Assembly (NCBI GenBank): GCA_022820835.1
Contig: JAJEET010000063.1
Coordinates: 1 to 64,000, forward strand
Length of the DNA: 64,000 nucleotides
Direction of reading: 5' to 3'
Origin: Candidatus Poribacteria bacterium
GTDB lineage: Bacteria > Poribacteria > WGA-4E > WGA-3G
The position numbers and the translations under genes were made by a program. The notes under the pieces are model-generated. The model did no database searches and was not told where the DNA came from. It was given only the letters and a program-made list of their open reading frames with translations. Below are positions 28,301 through 37,700 of this stretch, in pieces; position 1 is the stretch's first letter; every line of letters begins with the position of its first letter.

Positions 28301-28858
28301 CAGGAAAATGATATGCCTGAGAAGGCAAAAACAAATATTCAAAAAACAGGCTTCATTACCAAGGATGCTTGGGTAGTCTTAGGTCCATTTGATAACAGTG
28401 ATGGAATCGGTTACGATACGCCTTACATCCAAGAAAATAGCACACCGCCTGACCTGACAGCAAAACATGATGGCGTAAATGAACAGGTGAGTTGGAAAAA
28501 GTTCACTGATGCAGCTTTAGATGGTTATATCCATCTCGGGGAGCAGAACGTTGATTGGCATGTCTCTTATGCTTTTGCAACCATCGTTTCACCTGATGAA
28601 CGGAAAGCACAAATCCGCTTTGATAGCGATGACCAAGGAAAAGTCTGGCTTAATGGCGAACAGATATTCACTCACACCAAAACTTTTGCTGCGGAAATTG
28701 ATAAATTTATTATTCCTGTGACGCTCAAACCGGGGAAAAACAATATTCTCGTTAAGGTCTGTAATGAACAAGGTGGATGGGGATTCTACCTGCGGATTAC
28801 CGACACCGACGGAAAACCATTTGACGATCTGATAATTAACGAGCCGGAAGAGAATTAA
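19313..28858 (+). CDS. Giant secreted TPR-repeat protein with inserted LamG/ConA-like domain and C-terminal galactose-binding-like module (copy 1)
   Basis: RBS AAGGAGA before ATG 19313; signal peptide; dozens of TPR units; LamG-like GTALILDGNSSFVEIEN...GFIDEVRIWSVARTEAEI; C-terminal shared module. Confidence 0.9.
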   Translation: MLKREKFQIVASLLCLIFFTFSLSPLLLAQNETNDAKIIERYRLMLSRKPKEGSTFDRLYQFYLEGAGLDAMVTDYQAEAEANPNNPNVQLILGHIHKRLGKDAEAVKAYQRAVELAPNNYYSHFALGQAYATLLQHENAISALKQAAALAEETQVAATPEDLTAIYKALGRAYFRRDRVDDAISAWAKIAELDPENIFTRIELADLLREQELYEQAIAQHEAIIEFKADDPYRVCLSRREIGNIHEAKGDYGAAIQSYDSALALTAPGNWLRKDLQHRVIGIYAADGNWEGLIEYYQKKLETTPNEPERLGLLATAYIENQQLAEGIATYQKAVGLAPTDANLRLSLIAAFRNAEKFEDAAAAYESLSEQDPDNFGIYRELGELYLHLQDESKARATYQRMIDRDSENAGTHLILAEIYASNEWMDDAAAAYQQAISLAPNNLDYIEYFGEFYFRQGNREKALQTWNKMVAGDKEVAENYERLAKLLNTKNYRTEAIATSRKAVELMPDVYRYREALAKLLTENGDYDAALIEYTEATKLAPNPFFAEEMDNQRIELYRRQGTLIEKIEALETELENSELPATDSFAKQKRLAKMYLKLGNITYALEVLLKAKAQQPNDVVINRWLAEVYVRQGRRDDANAVYGHLIEIDSANAREYYENIARSYLKVMDFNAATAAAKQAIARSPRNPEGHQMLAEIAKQSGNYESAIDSLKQALRLRPEAIDIRSELAATYKLAGKPRQALAQYWRCWELSGTVSDKLVFVKPLSEAYYDLGRRGEFEEKLKQLSKSNTSNVAPVIALTELYRMEGDLPSARFQLARALDKERENPDLLTQIVNISIDLGNTQDAITYQQRLVKAHPDPIHYQQLGKLLFDVGREQEAVQVWTKLLHAKNQTLEAEVKLATLLIRNGMLDEAISVLDRAAEKIAGTDAAATLYQLGAVLVGMNEPERAQPYFQRILELPQPRQLTQDTAEINTNKFEISRSRVGDIQRRPTFAARGMPWIPKTFADARAAALVQLTTYAQQHGKLSELIRQFEADTEANPTDINALETLVQLYTLVQHHDKADQVIERLIDASPNDPTYQPLLLERTLQENLSYETLKKSLDDMHGLSHEARLRYIAEYAAQLYRQRKRGDARKLMNELEDVQVTDLDTGIVLVNTLVLMNKTDAAEKIIAQLAKPTPKQLSQYIQSYRRLTTDYIRDGHIDRAVALLWTFCERTKPDAAHPRRVATLAQASQSYYSGHTPLQSSYPSPTVYYNQTRLEHLQWGFRELWIRNQQETLYAKLQTELDTAKDRDRIYPSLALSYCYWWDEKRTEAQTTLSELQAEFPDDLTLKLITTFVSIQTGNHKSALTMLKSLAETDPRNRRQYNELTLELALHTGDTVTVRELVTKLLNSPTTALELYHFSQKLQEAGLTQYAVATAKRAIPLAMGQQTPNFLMELSGHLERLGRGQDAAQLAERALQAANRPDRYGRTLYSWNLQRATHLTSRSKNLRSRESELVKATENNPNSFQAYLKLATFYESANQIEKASEAFKAALNLRPNDSMTRLRYVQMLQRSGKVGEAVPHYTILLKDNSSSLGYGYREAIDAFFQTDKADELIALAKDLILPVGQYAGNDFTHKVAQRCLSDNRPEAAIEIFEKIIQVHPDWDYVYRELADAYVATGHHEKAIRFLQESQDADKIGLSNTEFTLKLAGFHEASGGPEAAIQFLREKLEGSDISDSKAPFVLKLAELCKASDTLSDLITEYEAKLAEEPEDATLLYLIASMKLEADDSEGADAHVDQLLDNALTSTSTQWLYRLAERYENLGNHDFQLRILEAAVEKLKSVNSWSLSEAYQKLGTAYAKINEKQKAQDAFRKMGTIQLMQKRRRTFYDIRDLATTYMQHKMWDDAEALFTGIINDVSTRSYDREQAQERLMQIEKQRSRLETTTQLTEKTQGLNVGVQRAFAKEYIDRGEIRQAMEIYEQIVKAVPEDLESRAQLASLYSQQNLHDSAIGMWETLLETDPENEKYQDGLINGYQASGRFEDALKLAQQFIDTNPEVGVHHARIAKLYKDEDRIDEAIAAYQKATELMPGNAEIYKELANLYLSKDNLTAAEKAFKEAIRYTSRDWDREDLERQLVGIYERQGTLEEMLQKAEAEGTLTPEMQEERAKRYRESGELEKAASAYKKAIDMTTQGYDREGRIATLVAVYAQLDKVDSALELYEAELLRASSSNVQSTSFGSGISVNFVGDRIREALIRAYREQGKLETLQTVFEDRREKEPENPVVLQVVADIYRSANNHEKAAEAYQVHSQSGAGRKNIRSAYYAVAALHQNQQPELAKDQLKRAETMLSSSNYNRDESFLGALATICWKAKMYAPAIKLVNNAVTEAQSSGNTWELEYMYEILGECCLNAKRYEEAYNAYQQLANIARSEYRRQNAETKMHQASKDGNLYEKWIPQRLKQVQETPDDLDARLALAEAYEFSNKVDEAIVEYQKLSEHQPDNSQWYKKLGDLYQKKSVQRYETGEVTEGTALILDGNSSFVEIENTDVLNNITQQATISLWIKPTDFPNRYAPIIFKGDERRSNFSHRSYILYMREDGKIQLASAPNGQGQKSFYTQPNTIQLNKWYHIAGVINAKRNTMQLFINGAEVGKTDFKGRESFYQSRKPLRIGWTYEGARPTQSPFVGFIDEVRIWSVARTEAEIRADMNTELTGNEPGLAAYWKFDEATDGIVTDMSPNQNDGRLIGNAKLAPYTRPIFENSRPEQLTQATAAYESALQLEPNSYELYHLLAQTHTQADHPLNAEDVYRRALETSLTQSEYEAAAKAILNLYPDDGHPEKHIALLEELKPKMANSAFLYEHLGDAHKKSGDTEKAEAAYNRWLKIRKKEVSQRNYHWYYHQFAEELLNKGLYPETALEFTKRATLEDTNSSYILTLGQAYLANERYEEAFQTLSGTDTEMLGYVERGMFAQIAQIGKNAENKEGYINMMHRLINAMPHKPTAQLNAQLVLAEFCQENDMPEKAKTNIQKTGFITKDAWVVLGPFDNSDGIGYDTPYIQENSTPPDLTAKHDGVNEQVSWKKFTDAALDGYIHLGEQNVDWHVSYAFATIVSPDERKAQIRFDSDDQGKVWLNGEQIFTHTKTFAAEIDKFIIPVTLKPGKNNILVKVCNEQGGWGFYLRITDTDGKPFDDLIINEPEEN
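26830..27543 (+). other. LamG/concanavalin-like domain inserted in TPR array (sub-feature of copy 1)
   Basis: TPR text is continuous on both sides with copy 3 (KKLGDLYQK...PEQLxQAxAAYESALQ), which lacks the insert. Boundaries approximate. Confidence 0.8.
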
Positions 28859-28917
28859 CAACGAACAATCAGCAGGCACATTCACTGTCTATTGCCTAAG
28901 CTTAAGGAGATATGTTC

Positions 28918-31900
28918 ATGTTCGGACGCAAAAACTACAGGATCCCTCTCTTTGTTCTGTCCTTTATAGTTTGTGCCTTGTGTATTCCATCCATCACCTT
29001 CACGCAAGAGGTAACAGACGATACTAAAATTATCGAACGCTATAAGCAGATGCTCAATCGCAAGCCGAAAGAGGGGAGAACGTTTGACCGGCTCTACCAG
29101 TTTTACCTTGAAGGTAACGGTTTAGATGCGATGGTAGCAGACTATCAAGCAGAAGCAGCAACGAAACCTGACGCGCCGAACATCCAAATTATCTTAGGGC
29201 ATATCTACAAACGCCTTGGAAAAGATACCGAAGCTATTGACGCGTATCAACGCGCGATAACACTCTCTCCGAACGATTACTACTCGCATTTCGCCCTCGG
29301 GCATCAACATACAACCTTACGCCAATATGAACAAGCAATCAACGCTTTGACGAAAGCAGCAGCGTTGTCAGAACAGACGGCATCAGCGACTCCTGATGAT
29401 CGGACTTTGATCTATAAAACGCTTGGTCGTGCCTATTTCCACCAGGACCGAGTGGACGACGCAATCGCGACATGGAAAAAAATTGCTGAATCGGATACGC
29501 AGAACATTTTTGCCCGAATTGAACTTGCTGACCTCTTTCACGAGCAAGAACTCTATCCACAAGCCATCGCACAGCATGAGGCTATCACCGAGATAAAAAA
29601 AGATGACCCGTATCGTGTCTGTTTGAGTTTGCGAGAAATAGGCAAGATTCACGAAGACATGGGAGACTATGAGGCAGCGCGAACGCGTTACGATACTGCA
29701 CTGGCATTAACGGCTCCGGGGAATTGGTTACGAAAAGACCTTCAACACCGTATCATCGGAATCTATGCCGCCGATGCTAATTGGAAAGGCTTAATCGATT
29801 ACTATCAAGGCAAACTTCAGGTAACTCCGAATGATCCCGAACTCATCGGTTTGCTGGCTTCAGCTTATATTGAGAATCAGCAGCTTGACGAAGGCATCGC
29901 AGCGTATCGAAACGGATTGGAACTGGCTCCGACGGATGCCGATTTACGCTTAAACCTGATTGCTGCGCTCCGTAGTGCGGAGCAATTGGAGGACGCTGCA
30001 GCAGAATACGAAGTGCTCAGCGAACAACAGCCGGACGATTTTGGGATATACCGTGAACTCGGAAAGTTATACTTGCAGCTCAAGAATGAAGATAAAGCAA
30101 AGGCATCCTATCAACGGATGACCAACCGCGATCCAGAGAATGCAAGCACATATCTCATTCTCGCCGAAATTTACACTGGACATGAATGGATAGAGGATGC
30201 CGTCGCTTCATATCAAAAGGCGATCTCACTAGCGCCGATCAACCTCGATTACATTGAGTATTTCGGCGAATTCTACTTCCGTCAAGGCAATCGTGAAAAG
30301 GCACTTGAGACATGGAATCTGATGGTCGCTCCCGACAAAGCTGTTGCTGAGAATTATGATCGGTTGGCACGACTACTCAACAAAAGGAATTTTCACACCG
30401 AAGCAATTGCCGCCAGTCGGAAGGCTGTTGAATTGATGCCTGGTGTCTATCGCTATCGTGAAGCCTTAGCCAAGCGGCTCATGGAAAACAAAGACTACGC
30501 CGCAGCACTAATCGAATACACGGAAGCCGAAAAACTCGCACCGAACCCGTTTTTCGCTGAGGAGATGGATAACCAGCGGATTGAAATCTACCGGCGCCAA
30601 GGCACGCTCGGAGATCACATTGAGGCGATGGAGGTGGAACTTAATAAGCCAGGACTCTCGGATGCTGACATCTTCGCGAAGCATAAAAGACTCGCGAAGA
30701 TGTATTTGAAGTCGAAAAATATCACTTACGCGCTTGCAGTGCTTTTGAAAGCGAGATCACTCCGCCCTGACGACGTGCCCGTTAATCGATGGCTCGCAGA
30801 GCTCTACGTTAAGCAAGGCAGGCGCGATGATGCGAAGGCTACCTACATTCATTTAACGGACATTGATAGCGCGAATGCACGGGAATACTACACGGGCATA
30901 GCGCGCATCCATCTAAACACTATGAATTTAGATGCCGCTAAAACCGCTGCAAAGCAGATTGTCGCACACAGTCCGCGCAATCCTGATGGACATCAGATGT
31001 TCGCAGAAATCGCCAAGCACGCAGAGGATTATGACACCGCGATCGTTAGTCTTAAGCAGGCGATTCGCCTCCGGCCCGAAGCAATCGGTATTCGTTCCGA
31101 ATTGGCAAATATTTACAAAATTTCGGGGAAACCCCGACAAGCACTCGCCCAGTACTGGCGGTGTTGGGAATTGAGCAACAGTGTGAGTGATAAACTCGCC
31201 TTCGTTAAACCCCTTTCTGAAGTATATTATGACTTAGGGCAACGCAATGCGTTTGAGGAAAAATTGAAGCAGCTGTCGAAAACTAATGCGTCCAGTATAG
31301 TGCCTGTCTTGGCATTAGCAGAGATCTATCGAATGGAAGGTGACTTACCCAATGCGCGCTTCCAATTGGTGCAAGCATTAGACCGGGAGCGCGAAAATCC
31401 TGAGTTGCTGGCACAACTTGTAAAAATCAGCCTCGACCTCGGTGATAACCAAGGCGCACTCGCCTACCAACAGAGACTCGTCAAGGCACAGCCAGACCCC
31501 CGCCATCAGCAAAAACTTGGCGAGTTGTTATTCGATGCCGGACGTGAGCAGGAGGCAATTCAGGCGTGGACAAAACTGCTACACACAAAAAATCAGACAC
31601 TTGAAACAGAACTCGAATTCTTAACCCTGCTCATCCGCCACGAATTACTTGATGAAGCACTTTTTACGATCGAACGCGCAGCCGAGAACGCGCAGGATGC
31701 AAAAGCTATCTATCAGCTTGGAGCAGTGTTGGTTGAAATGAACGAAGTAGAACGCGCACAACCCTACTTCCAGCGAATCTTGGAAATGCCGATTCCCGCC
31801 AGAAATGTGACGAAGAACATAACGATAGATCCAAATCAGACAACATCAGGAACCCCCAGACTTAATACGAACGAATTCCATCTCGCGCGAAGTCTTGTCC

Positions 31901-34692
31901 CTCAGATTCTAAGGTCACCATTTAGTAGAAGAAGTGGACCGCGATGGACACCCGCAAATTTTGAAGAGGCACAAGCCGGGGCACTCGTCCAATTGACAGC
32001 AATCGCGGAAAAGAAAGGGAACCTGAGCAGATTCATTAGCCAATTTGAGGCGAAGGTTAACGCGAATCCACAGGATACCCAGACGCTTGAACTGTTAGCA
32101 CAACTCTACACACTGACCGATAACACCGATAAAACAAGAGAAATTACCGAGCAGCTGCTTGACACTTCGCCGAATGATCCAGCATATCAAGCCGTCCGGT
32201 TACACCAGACTATGCAGCACAACCTTAATTATAAAACATTCAAAAAACATCTCGATGAAGCGACCGGGCTGCCGCCTGAAGCACGGCACCAGTATATCAT
32301 ACAATACACTGAGAAACTTTATCGTCGTGGAGAAAACGCAGATGCCGAAAAATTGTTGGACGAACTCGAAGGTGACCAAGTACTTAATCTCAGCACCGGC
32401 GTTATGTTGGTTGATGTCCTTGTCTTAATGGGCAAGATGGACGAAGCAGAGAAAATTATCACCCAATTTCCGATCCCGATTGCTTCAGCAGCACCTGCGA
32501 CCCCCCAGCAACAGCGACAATACGTTACGGTCTATCAAACTCTAGCGGACGCTTACCTTCGTCAGGGGAAAATTGAGAAAGCGACTACGTTCTTCTGGAA
32601 CTTTTTGGAACACACTAAGCCGAACACCGCAAACCCGCGACGCGTCGCAAAACTTGAATATGCTGCGCCTTCCTACATAGGCTATACCTCAATTCAGTTA
32701 ACCTATCCCTCGCCGACGATATACTACAATCAAGATCGGTTGCAGTATCTGCAGCAGGTTTTTAATCAATTTTTGTTGAAAAATCAACAAAAATCACTGT
32801 ACGCCAAATTGCAGGCTGAGTTTAATTCGACAGAAGGCAGAGAGCGTATCTACCCGGGGTTAGCATTGAGCTACTGTTATTGGTGGGATGGCCAGCGGGA
32901 TAAGGCACAAAAGACACTCTCCGCGTTGCAAGAGGAATTCTCGGATGATCTTACACTTAAAATTAACACTTTCTTTGCCTCAATCCAAACTGGGCAACAC
33001 GAAACAGCACTGGCACTGCTTGAAGAACTCATTGAAGTAGAACCGAGGAACCGTCGTCAATATTATGACCTGATGCTACAAGTTGCTATGCGCACAGGTG
33101 ACAGGAGCAGCGTGCGTGAATTGGTAACAAAACTGCTGAACTCACCGAGCAAAGTTCGAGAGTTTCATCAGTTTTCCGAAAAACTCCATGATGCCGGTTT
33201 TAAACAGCACGCTGTTGCTGTTGCCAAGAAAACGGTAGACCTTGCGATGGGTGAGCGCGACCCGAATTTTCTCATGGACTTGAGCCAACATTTAGAACGA
33301 CTTGGACAAGTACAGGATGCTGAATCCATCGCGGAACGCGCGTTGCGTTTCGCTAACCAACGCGACCGGTCCGGACAGACGCTCTATTCTTGGAATTTTC
33401 GGAGCGCAACGCGGTTAGTGGGACGCTCCACAAACGCACCCGACCGCGAGCGAAAACTTGTGGCAGCTGTACAAAAGAATCCAGAAGCACACCATGCCCA
33501 TCTCAAGTTGGCAATTTTCTACGAAAGCACCGATCAACCCGAAAAAGCATCGGAGGCATTTAAGGCTCTACTTGCTCTAAGACCTAAGGACAGCATGACC
33601 CGATACCGCTACGCCCAGATGTTACAGAGGACCGGACAGGAAAAAGATGCTGTTGACCAGTATATGGTGCTTCTCAAGGACAATCCAAATGTCCTTGGCT
33701 ACGACTATTTCGAGGTAATAGGTACTTTCATCCAAACGGAAAGAATTGATGAACTCGTTTCACTCACCAAAGAGATGATGGTTCCATCTGTGGGACAAAA
33801 TTTCGGGCGACAATTCGCGCGTAGTGTAGCACAGATGTGTGTCCGAGGGGGCAGCCCTAAAGCGGCAGTCGAAATCTATGAGAAATTTGTTGAAGTTTAT
33901 CCAAACCAGACCGGCACGTATCAAAACCTTGCATCCGCTTATATCGCCGCTGGAGAACGTGAGAACGCAATCCAACTTTTGCGCGGAAGGTTGGCAACTG
34001 GAAACATCGCGTCTCAAGTAGAGACTGTCCTAAAGCTCGTTGAACTCTACAAGGCTTCCGATGAATTAGAAAACTTGACAGCGGAATACACAGCAAAACT
34101 TGCTGAGAAGCCAGCAGATCCGGCACTGCTCTATCTCGTCGCTTCAATGAAGGTCGCAGCAAATAACCTCGAAGAAGCGAAACCGCTGATTAATCAACTC
34201 CTTAAAGTCCTACCTACTGCACGGAAACTATCCTGGCTGAACAGACTCGCGTTAGAATACCGGATCGCAGGGGACCGGGACTGGGAACTCCGTCTACTTG
34301 AAGCCGCTGTTGAGGATGTTTATCCGAAGACTTCCAGCATACTTTTGGAGACTTATCGGAGACTTGCTATGGCATACGTCCACAAAGGCGAAAAAGAGAA
34401 GGGACAGAACACCCTTCGCAAGATGGGGGCTCTCCGCCTTTCGCAACGCAGCGTACGCTATCTCGAGCTCGAGAAAGAGGAAATTGCAAAGATATATGTT
34501 CAACACGACATGTTAGAAGATGCCGAACTCTTGCTTAGCGATCTTCTTAACGATTTTTCAGTACAACCGTGGACTCGGAGGCAAGCAGAGCAACAACTAA
34601 AGAAGATTAAACGACGACGTACCTTTTTGGAGTTGAAGAGGCGAGTGACTTCAAAAATGAAAACTACGCCCCGCAAGTCAACTGTCGAATAG
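28918..34692 (+). CDS. Giant secreted TPR-repeat protein (copy 2, lacks the C-terminal third)
   Basis: Same N-terminus as copies 1 and 3 (KIIERYKQMLNRKPKEG..FDRLYQFYLEGNGLDAMVADYQAEA). Start 28918 chosen by alignment with the GTG at 34720. Confidence 0.9.
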   Translation: MFGRKNYRIPLFVLSFIVCALCIPSITFTQEVTDDTKIIERYKQMLNRKPKEGRTFDRLYQFYLEGNGLDAMVADYQAEAATKPDAPNIQIILGHIYKRLGKDTEAIDAYQRAITLSPNDYYSHFALGHQHTTLRQYEQAINALTKAAALSEQTASATPDDRTLIYKTLGRAYFHQDRVDDAIATWKKIAESDTQNIFARIELADLFHEQELYPQAIAQHEAITEIKKDDPYRVCLSLREIGKIHEDMGDYEAARTRYDTALALTAPGNWLRKDLQHRIIGIYAADANWKGLIDYYQGKLQVTPNDPELIGLLASAYIENQQLDEGIAAYRNGLELAPTDADLRLNLIAALRSAEQLEDAAAEYEVLSEQQPDDFGIYRELGKLYLQLKNEDKAKASYQRMTNRDPENASTYLILAEIYTGHEWIEDAVASYQKAISLAPINLDYIEYFGEFYFRQGNREKALETWNLMVAPDKAVAENYDRLARLLNKRNFHTEAIAASRKAVELMPGVYRYREALAKRLMENKDYAAALIEYTEAEKLAPNPFFAEEMDNQRIEIYRRQGTLGDHIEAMEVELNKPGLSDADIFAKHKRLAKMYLKSKNITYALAVLLKARSLRPDDVPVNRWLAELYVKQGRRDDAKATYIHLTDIDSANAREYYTGIARIHLNTMNLDAAKTAAKQIVAHSPRNPDGHQMFAEIAKHAEDYDTAIVSLKQAIRLRPEAIGIRSELANIYKISGKPRQALAQYWRCWELSNSVSDKLAFVKPLSEVYYDLGQRNAFEEKLKQLSKTNASSIVPVLALAEIYRMEGDLPNARFQLVQALDRERENPELLAQLVKISLDLGDNQGALAYQQRLVKAQPDPRHQQKLGELLFDAGREQEAIQAWTKLLHTKNQTLETELEFLTLLIRHELLDEALFTIERAAENAQDAKAIYQLGAVLVEMNEVERAQPYFQRILEMPIPARNVTKNITIDPNQTTSGTPRLNTNEFHLARSLVPQILRSPFSRRSGPRWTPANFEEAQAGALVQLTAIAEKKGNLSRFISQFEAKVNANPQDTQTLELLAQLYTLTDNTDKTREITEQLLDTSPNDPAYQAVRLHQTMQHNLNYKTFKKHLDEATGLPPEARHQYIIQYTEKLYRRGENADAEKLLDELEGDQVLNLSTGVMLVDVLVLMGKMDEAEKIITQFPIPIASAAPATPQQQRQYVTVYQTLADAYLRQGKIEKATTFFWNFLEHTKPNTANPRRVAKLEYAAPSYIGYTSIQLTYPSPTIYYNQDRLQYLQQVFNQFLLKNQQKSLYAKLQAEFNSTEGRERIYPGLALSYCYWWDGQRDKAQKTLSALQEEFSDDLTLKINTFFASIQTGQHETALALLEELIEVEPRNRRQYYDLMLQVAMRTGDRSSVRELVTKLLNSPSKVREFHQFSEKLHDAGFKQHAVAVAKKTVDLAMGERDPNFLMDLSQHLERLGQVQDAESIAERALRFANQRDRSGQTLYSWNFRSATRLVGRSTNAPDRERKLVAAVQKNPEAHHAHLKLAIFYESTDQPEKASEAFKALLALRPKDSMTRYRYAQMLQRTGQEKDAVDQYMVLLKDNPNVLGYDYFEVIGTFIQTERIDELVSLTKEMMVPSVGQNFGRQFARSVAQMCVRGGSPKAAVEIYEKFVEVYPNQTGTYQNLASAYIAAGERENAIQLLRGRLATGNIASQVETVLKLVELYKASDELENLTAEYTAKLAEKPADPALLYLVASMKVAANNLEEAKPLINQLLKVLPTARKLSWLNRLALEYRIAGDRDWELRLLEAAVEDVYPKTSSILLETYRRLAMAYVHKGEKEKGQNTLRKMGALRLSQRSVRYLELEKEEIAKIYVQHDMLEDAELLLSDLLNDFSVQPWTRRQAEQQLKKIKRRRTFLELKRRVTSKMKTTPRKSTVE

Positions 34693-34719
34693 CGCGAATC
34701 AAACAAAGGAGATATTTTC

Positions 34720-37700
34720 GTGTTCAGACGAGAGAAATGCGTAATTAGTGTGTGCATAGTGTACTTTATAGCCTACATCTTGTGTTTCACATCCATTACC
34801 CTTGCACAAGATGAGACAGACGACGCGAAAATTATCGAACGCTATAAGCAGATGCTCAATCGCAAGCCGAAAGAGGGAAGTACGTTTGACCGGCTCTACC
34901 AGTTTTACCTCGAAGGTAACGGTTTAGATGCTATGGTAGCGGATTACCAGGCAGAAGCGGCAGCCACGCCTGATGCTCCAAATCTCCAACTTATCTTGGG
35001 ACACATCTATAAACGCCTTGGAAAAGATGCTGACGCTGTTAAAGCCTATCAACGCGCCGTCGAACTTGCACCCAATAATTATTACTCATACTTTGCCCTC
35101 GGACAAGCGTATGCCATATTGCTTCAACATGAAAACGCCATTAGTGCATTGAACCGAGCAGCAAAAATCGCTGAGGAGACGCAAACCGCGACTCCCGAAG
35201 ACCTTACCGCCACTTACAAAGCACTCGGCAGCGCATATTTCCAGCGAGACCGTGTTGATGAAGCTATCACAGCGTGGACAAAAATCGCCGAACTTGACCC
35301 GGAGAATATCTTTACACGCATTGAACTCGCTGACCTACTCCGAGAGCAGGAACTCTATGAACAAGCAATCGCACAACACGAAGCAATTATTCAGTTCAAA
35401 GCCGAGGATCCGTATCGCGTGTGTCTGAGTCGACGCGAAATTGGCAATATTCACGAGGCGAAAGGCGACTACGGGACTGCTATCAAGAGCTATGACTCAG
35501 CACTTACATTAACAGCACCCGGCAACTGGCTCCGTAAAGACCTCCAACACCGTATCATTGGAATTTACGCTGCAGATGGGAACTGGGAAGGCTTAATCGA
35601 ATACTATCAAAAGAAACTTCAAAAGACACCAAACGAACCTGAAATCCTTGGGTTACTCGCCGCAGCCTATATTGAGAATCAACAACTTGACGAAAGCATC
35701 ACGACATACCAGAAGGCAGTGGAACTCGCACCGACCGATGCGAACCTGCGCTTGAACCTCATCTCAGCATTTCGGAATGCCGAAAAATTTGAAGACGCTG
35801 CAGCAGCTTATGAATCTTTAAGTGAGCAGGACCCTGACGATTTTGGGATCTATCGCGAACTCGGTGAATTGTATCTGCATCTACAAGACGAAGACAAAGC
35901 ACGAGCAACGTATCAGCGGATGATTGACCGCGACCCAGAGAATGCGGGAACCCATCTTATCCTCGCCGAAATCTACGCCAGTAATGAATGGATGGAAGAT
36001 GCCGAGGCAGCCTACCAATCAGCACTTTCGCTTGCTCCCAATAATCTTGATTACATTGAGTATTTTGGCGAATTCTACTTCCGCCAGGGGGATCGTGAAA
36101 AAGCGATTGAGACATGGAATCTGATGGTCGCTGGCGATAAGGCCGTCGCTGAGAATTACGATCGGTTGGCACAACTACTTGACACAAAGAACTACCGTGC
36201 CGAAGCGATTGCCGCAAGTCGGAAGGCGACTGAATTGATGCCGGATGTCTATCGGTATCGCGAAGCCTTAGCGAAACGGCTCATGAAAAACAAGGATTAC
36301 GACGCAGCACTAACCGAATATACGGAAGCCGCAAAGGTTGCACCAAACGCATTTTTCGCTGAGGAGATGGATAACCAACGAATTGAACTCTATCGGCGGC
36401 AGGGCACTCTCGTAGAGAAGATCGAAGCAGTCGAGGCAGAACTGGAAACGTCGGGACTCCCTGCTACCGATATCTTCGCGCAGCAGAAACGGCTTGCAAA
36501 AATGTACCTCAAGTTGGGGAACATCACCTACGCCCTCGAAGTCCTCTTGAAAGCAAAAGCACATCAACCCGATGATGTGGTTATCAACCGCTGGCTCGCA
36601 GAGGTTTATACCAAGCAGAACAGGCGTGATGATGCGAACGCTGTTTATAGACACCTCATCACAATTGATAGCGCAAATACACGAGAATACTATACAAACA
36701 TCGCGCGCGCGCATCTAAACGTCATGGATTTCGATGCAGCAACAGAAACATCAAAGCAGGTCATCGCGCACAGTCCACGGAACCCCGAAGGGCATCAAAT
36801 GCTCGCGGAAATCGCGAAGCAGGCTGGAAACTATGAGAGTGCTATAGACAGCCTCAAACAGGCACTTCGACTGCGTCCAGAGGCGATTGATATTCGCTCC
36901 GAATTAGCGGCAACCTACAAACTTGCAGGGAAACCTCGGCAGGCACTCGCGCAGTACTGGCGGTGTTGGGAATTAAGCGGTACCGTTAACGACAAACTCG
37001 GTTTTGTCAAACCGCTTTCTGAGGTGTATTATGACTTGGGACGGCGCGGCGAGTTTGAGGAAAAACTCAAACAACTGTCGAAATCCAATACATCCAGCGT
37101 CGGACCTGTTATCGCACTCGCTGAACTCTACCGCATGGAGGGGGACCTACCGAGTGCACGTTTCCAACTTGCCCGCGCATTAGACAGAGAACGCGAAAAC
37201 TCGGATTTGTTGATACAACTCGTTAGTATCAGCGTTGACCTCGGTGATAACCAAGACGCACTCACCTACCAACAACGCCTCGTCAAAGTGCAACCCGATC
37301 CGAGCCATCAGCGACGGCTCGGTGAGCTGCTGTTTGATGCTGGACGCGAACAAGAGGCGATACAAGCCTGGACGAAACTGCTACACGCGAAAAATCAGAC
37401 GCTTGAAGCTGAGGTTAAACTTGCGATGCTTCTGATTCGGCACGGACTGCTTGACGAGGCACTCTTCGTTCTTGATCGCGCAGCTAAAAAGATCACAGGA
37501 AACCCAGATGCCCACCTCGCACGCTATCAACTTGGCGGGGTGCTGGTGCGTATGAACGAATTCGACCGCGCTCGCACACATTTCCAGCGAATCTTGGATA
37601 TGCCGAAACCCCCTGAAAATGTAACTAAGCATCCGAATGCAGGGAATAGAAATACTTCATCAGGTACCCCCGGTATTAACACTAACAAATTTGACCTCGC

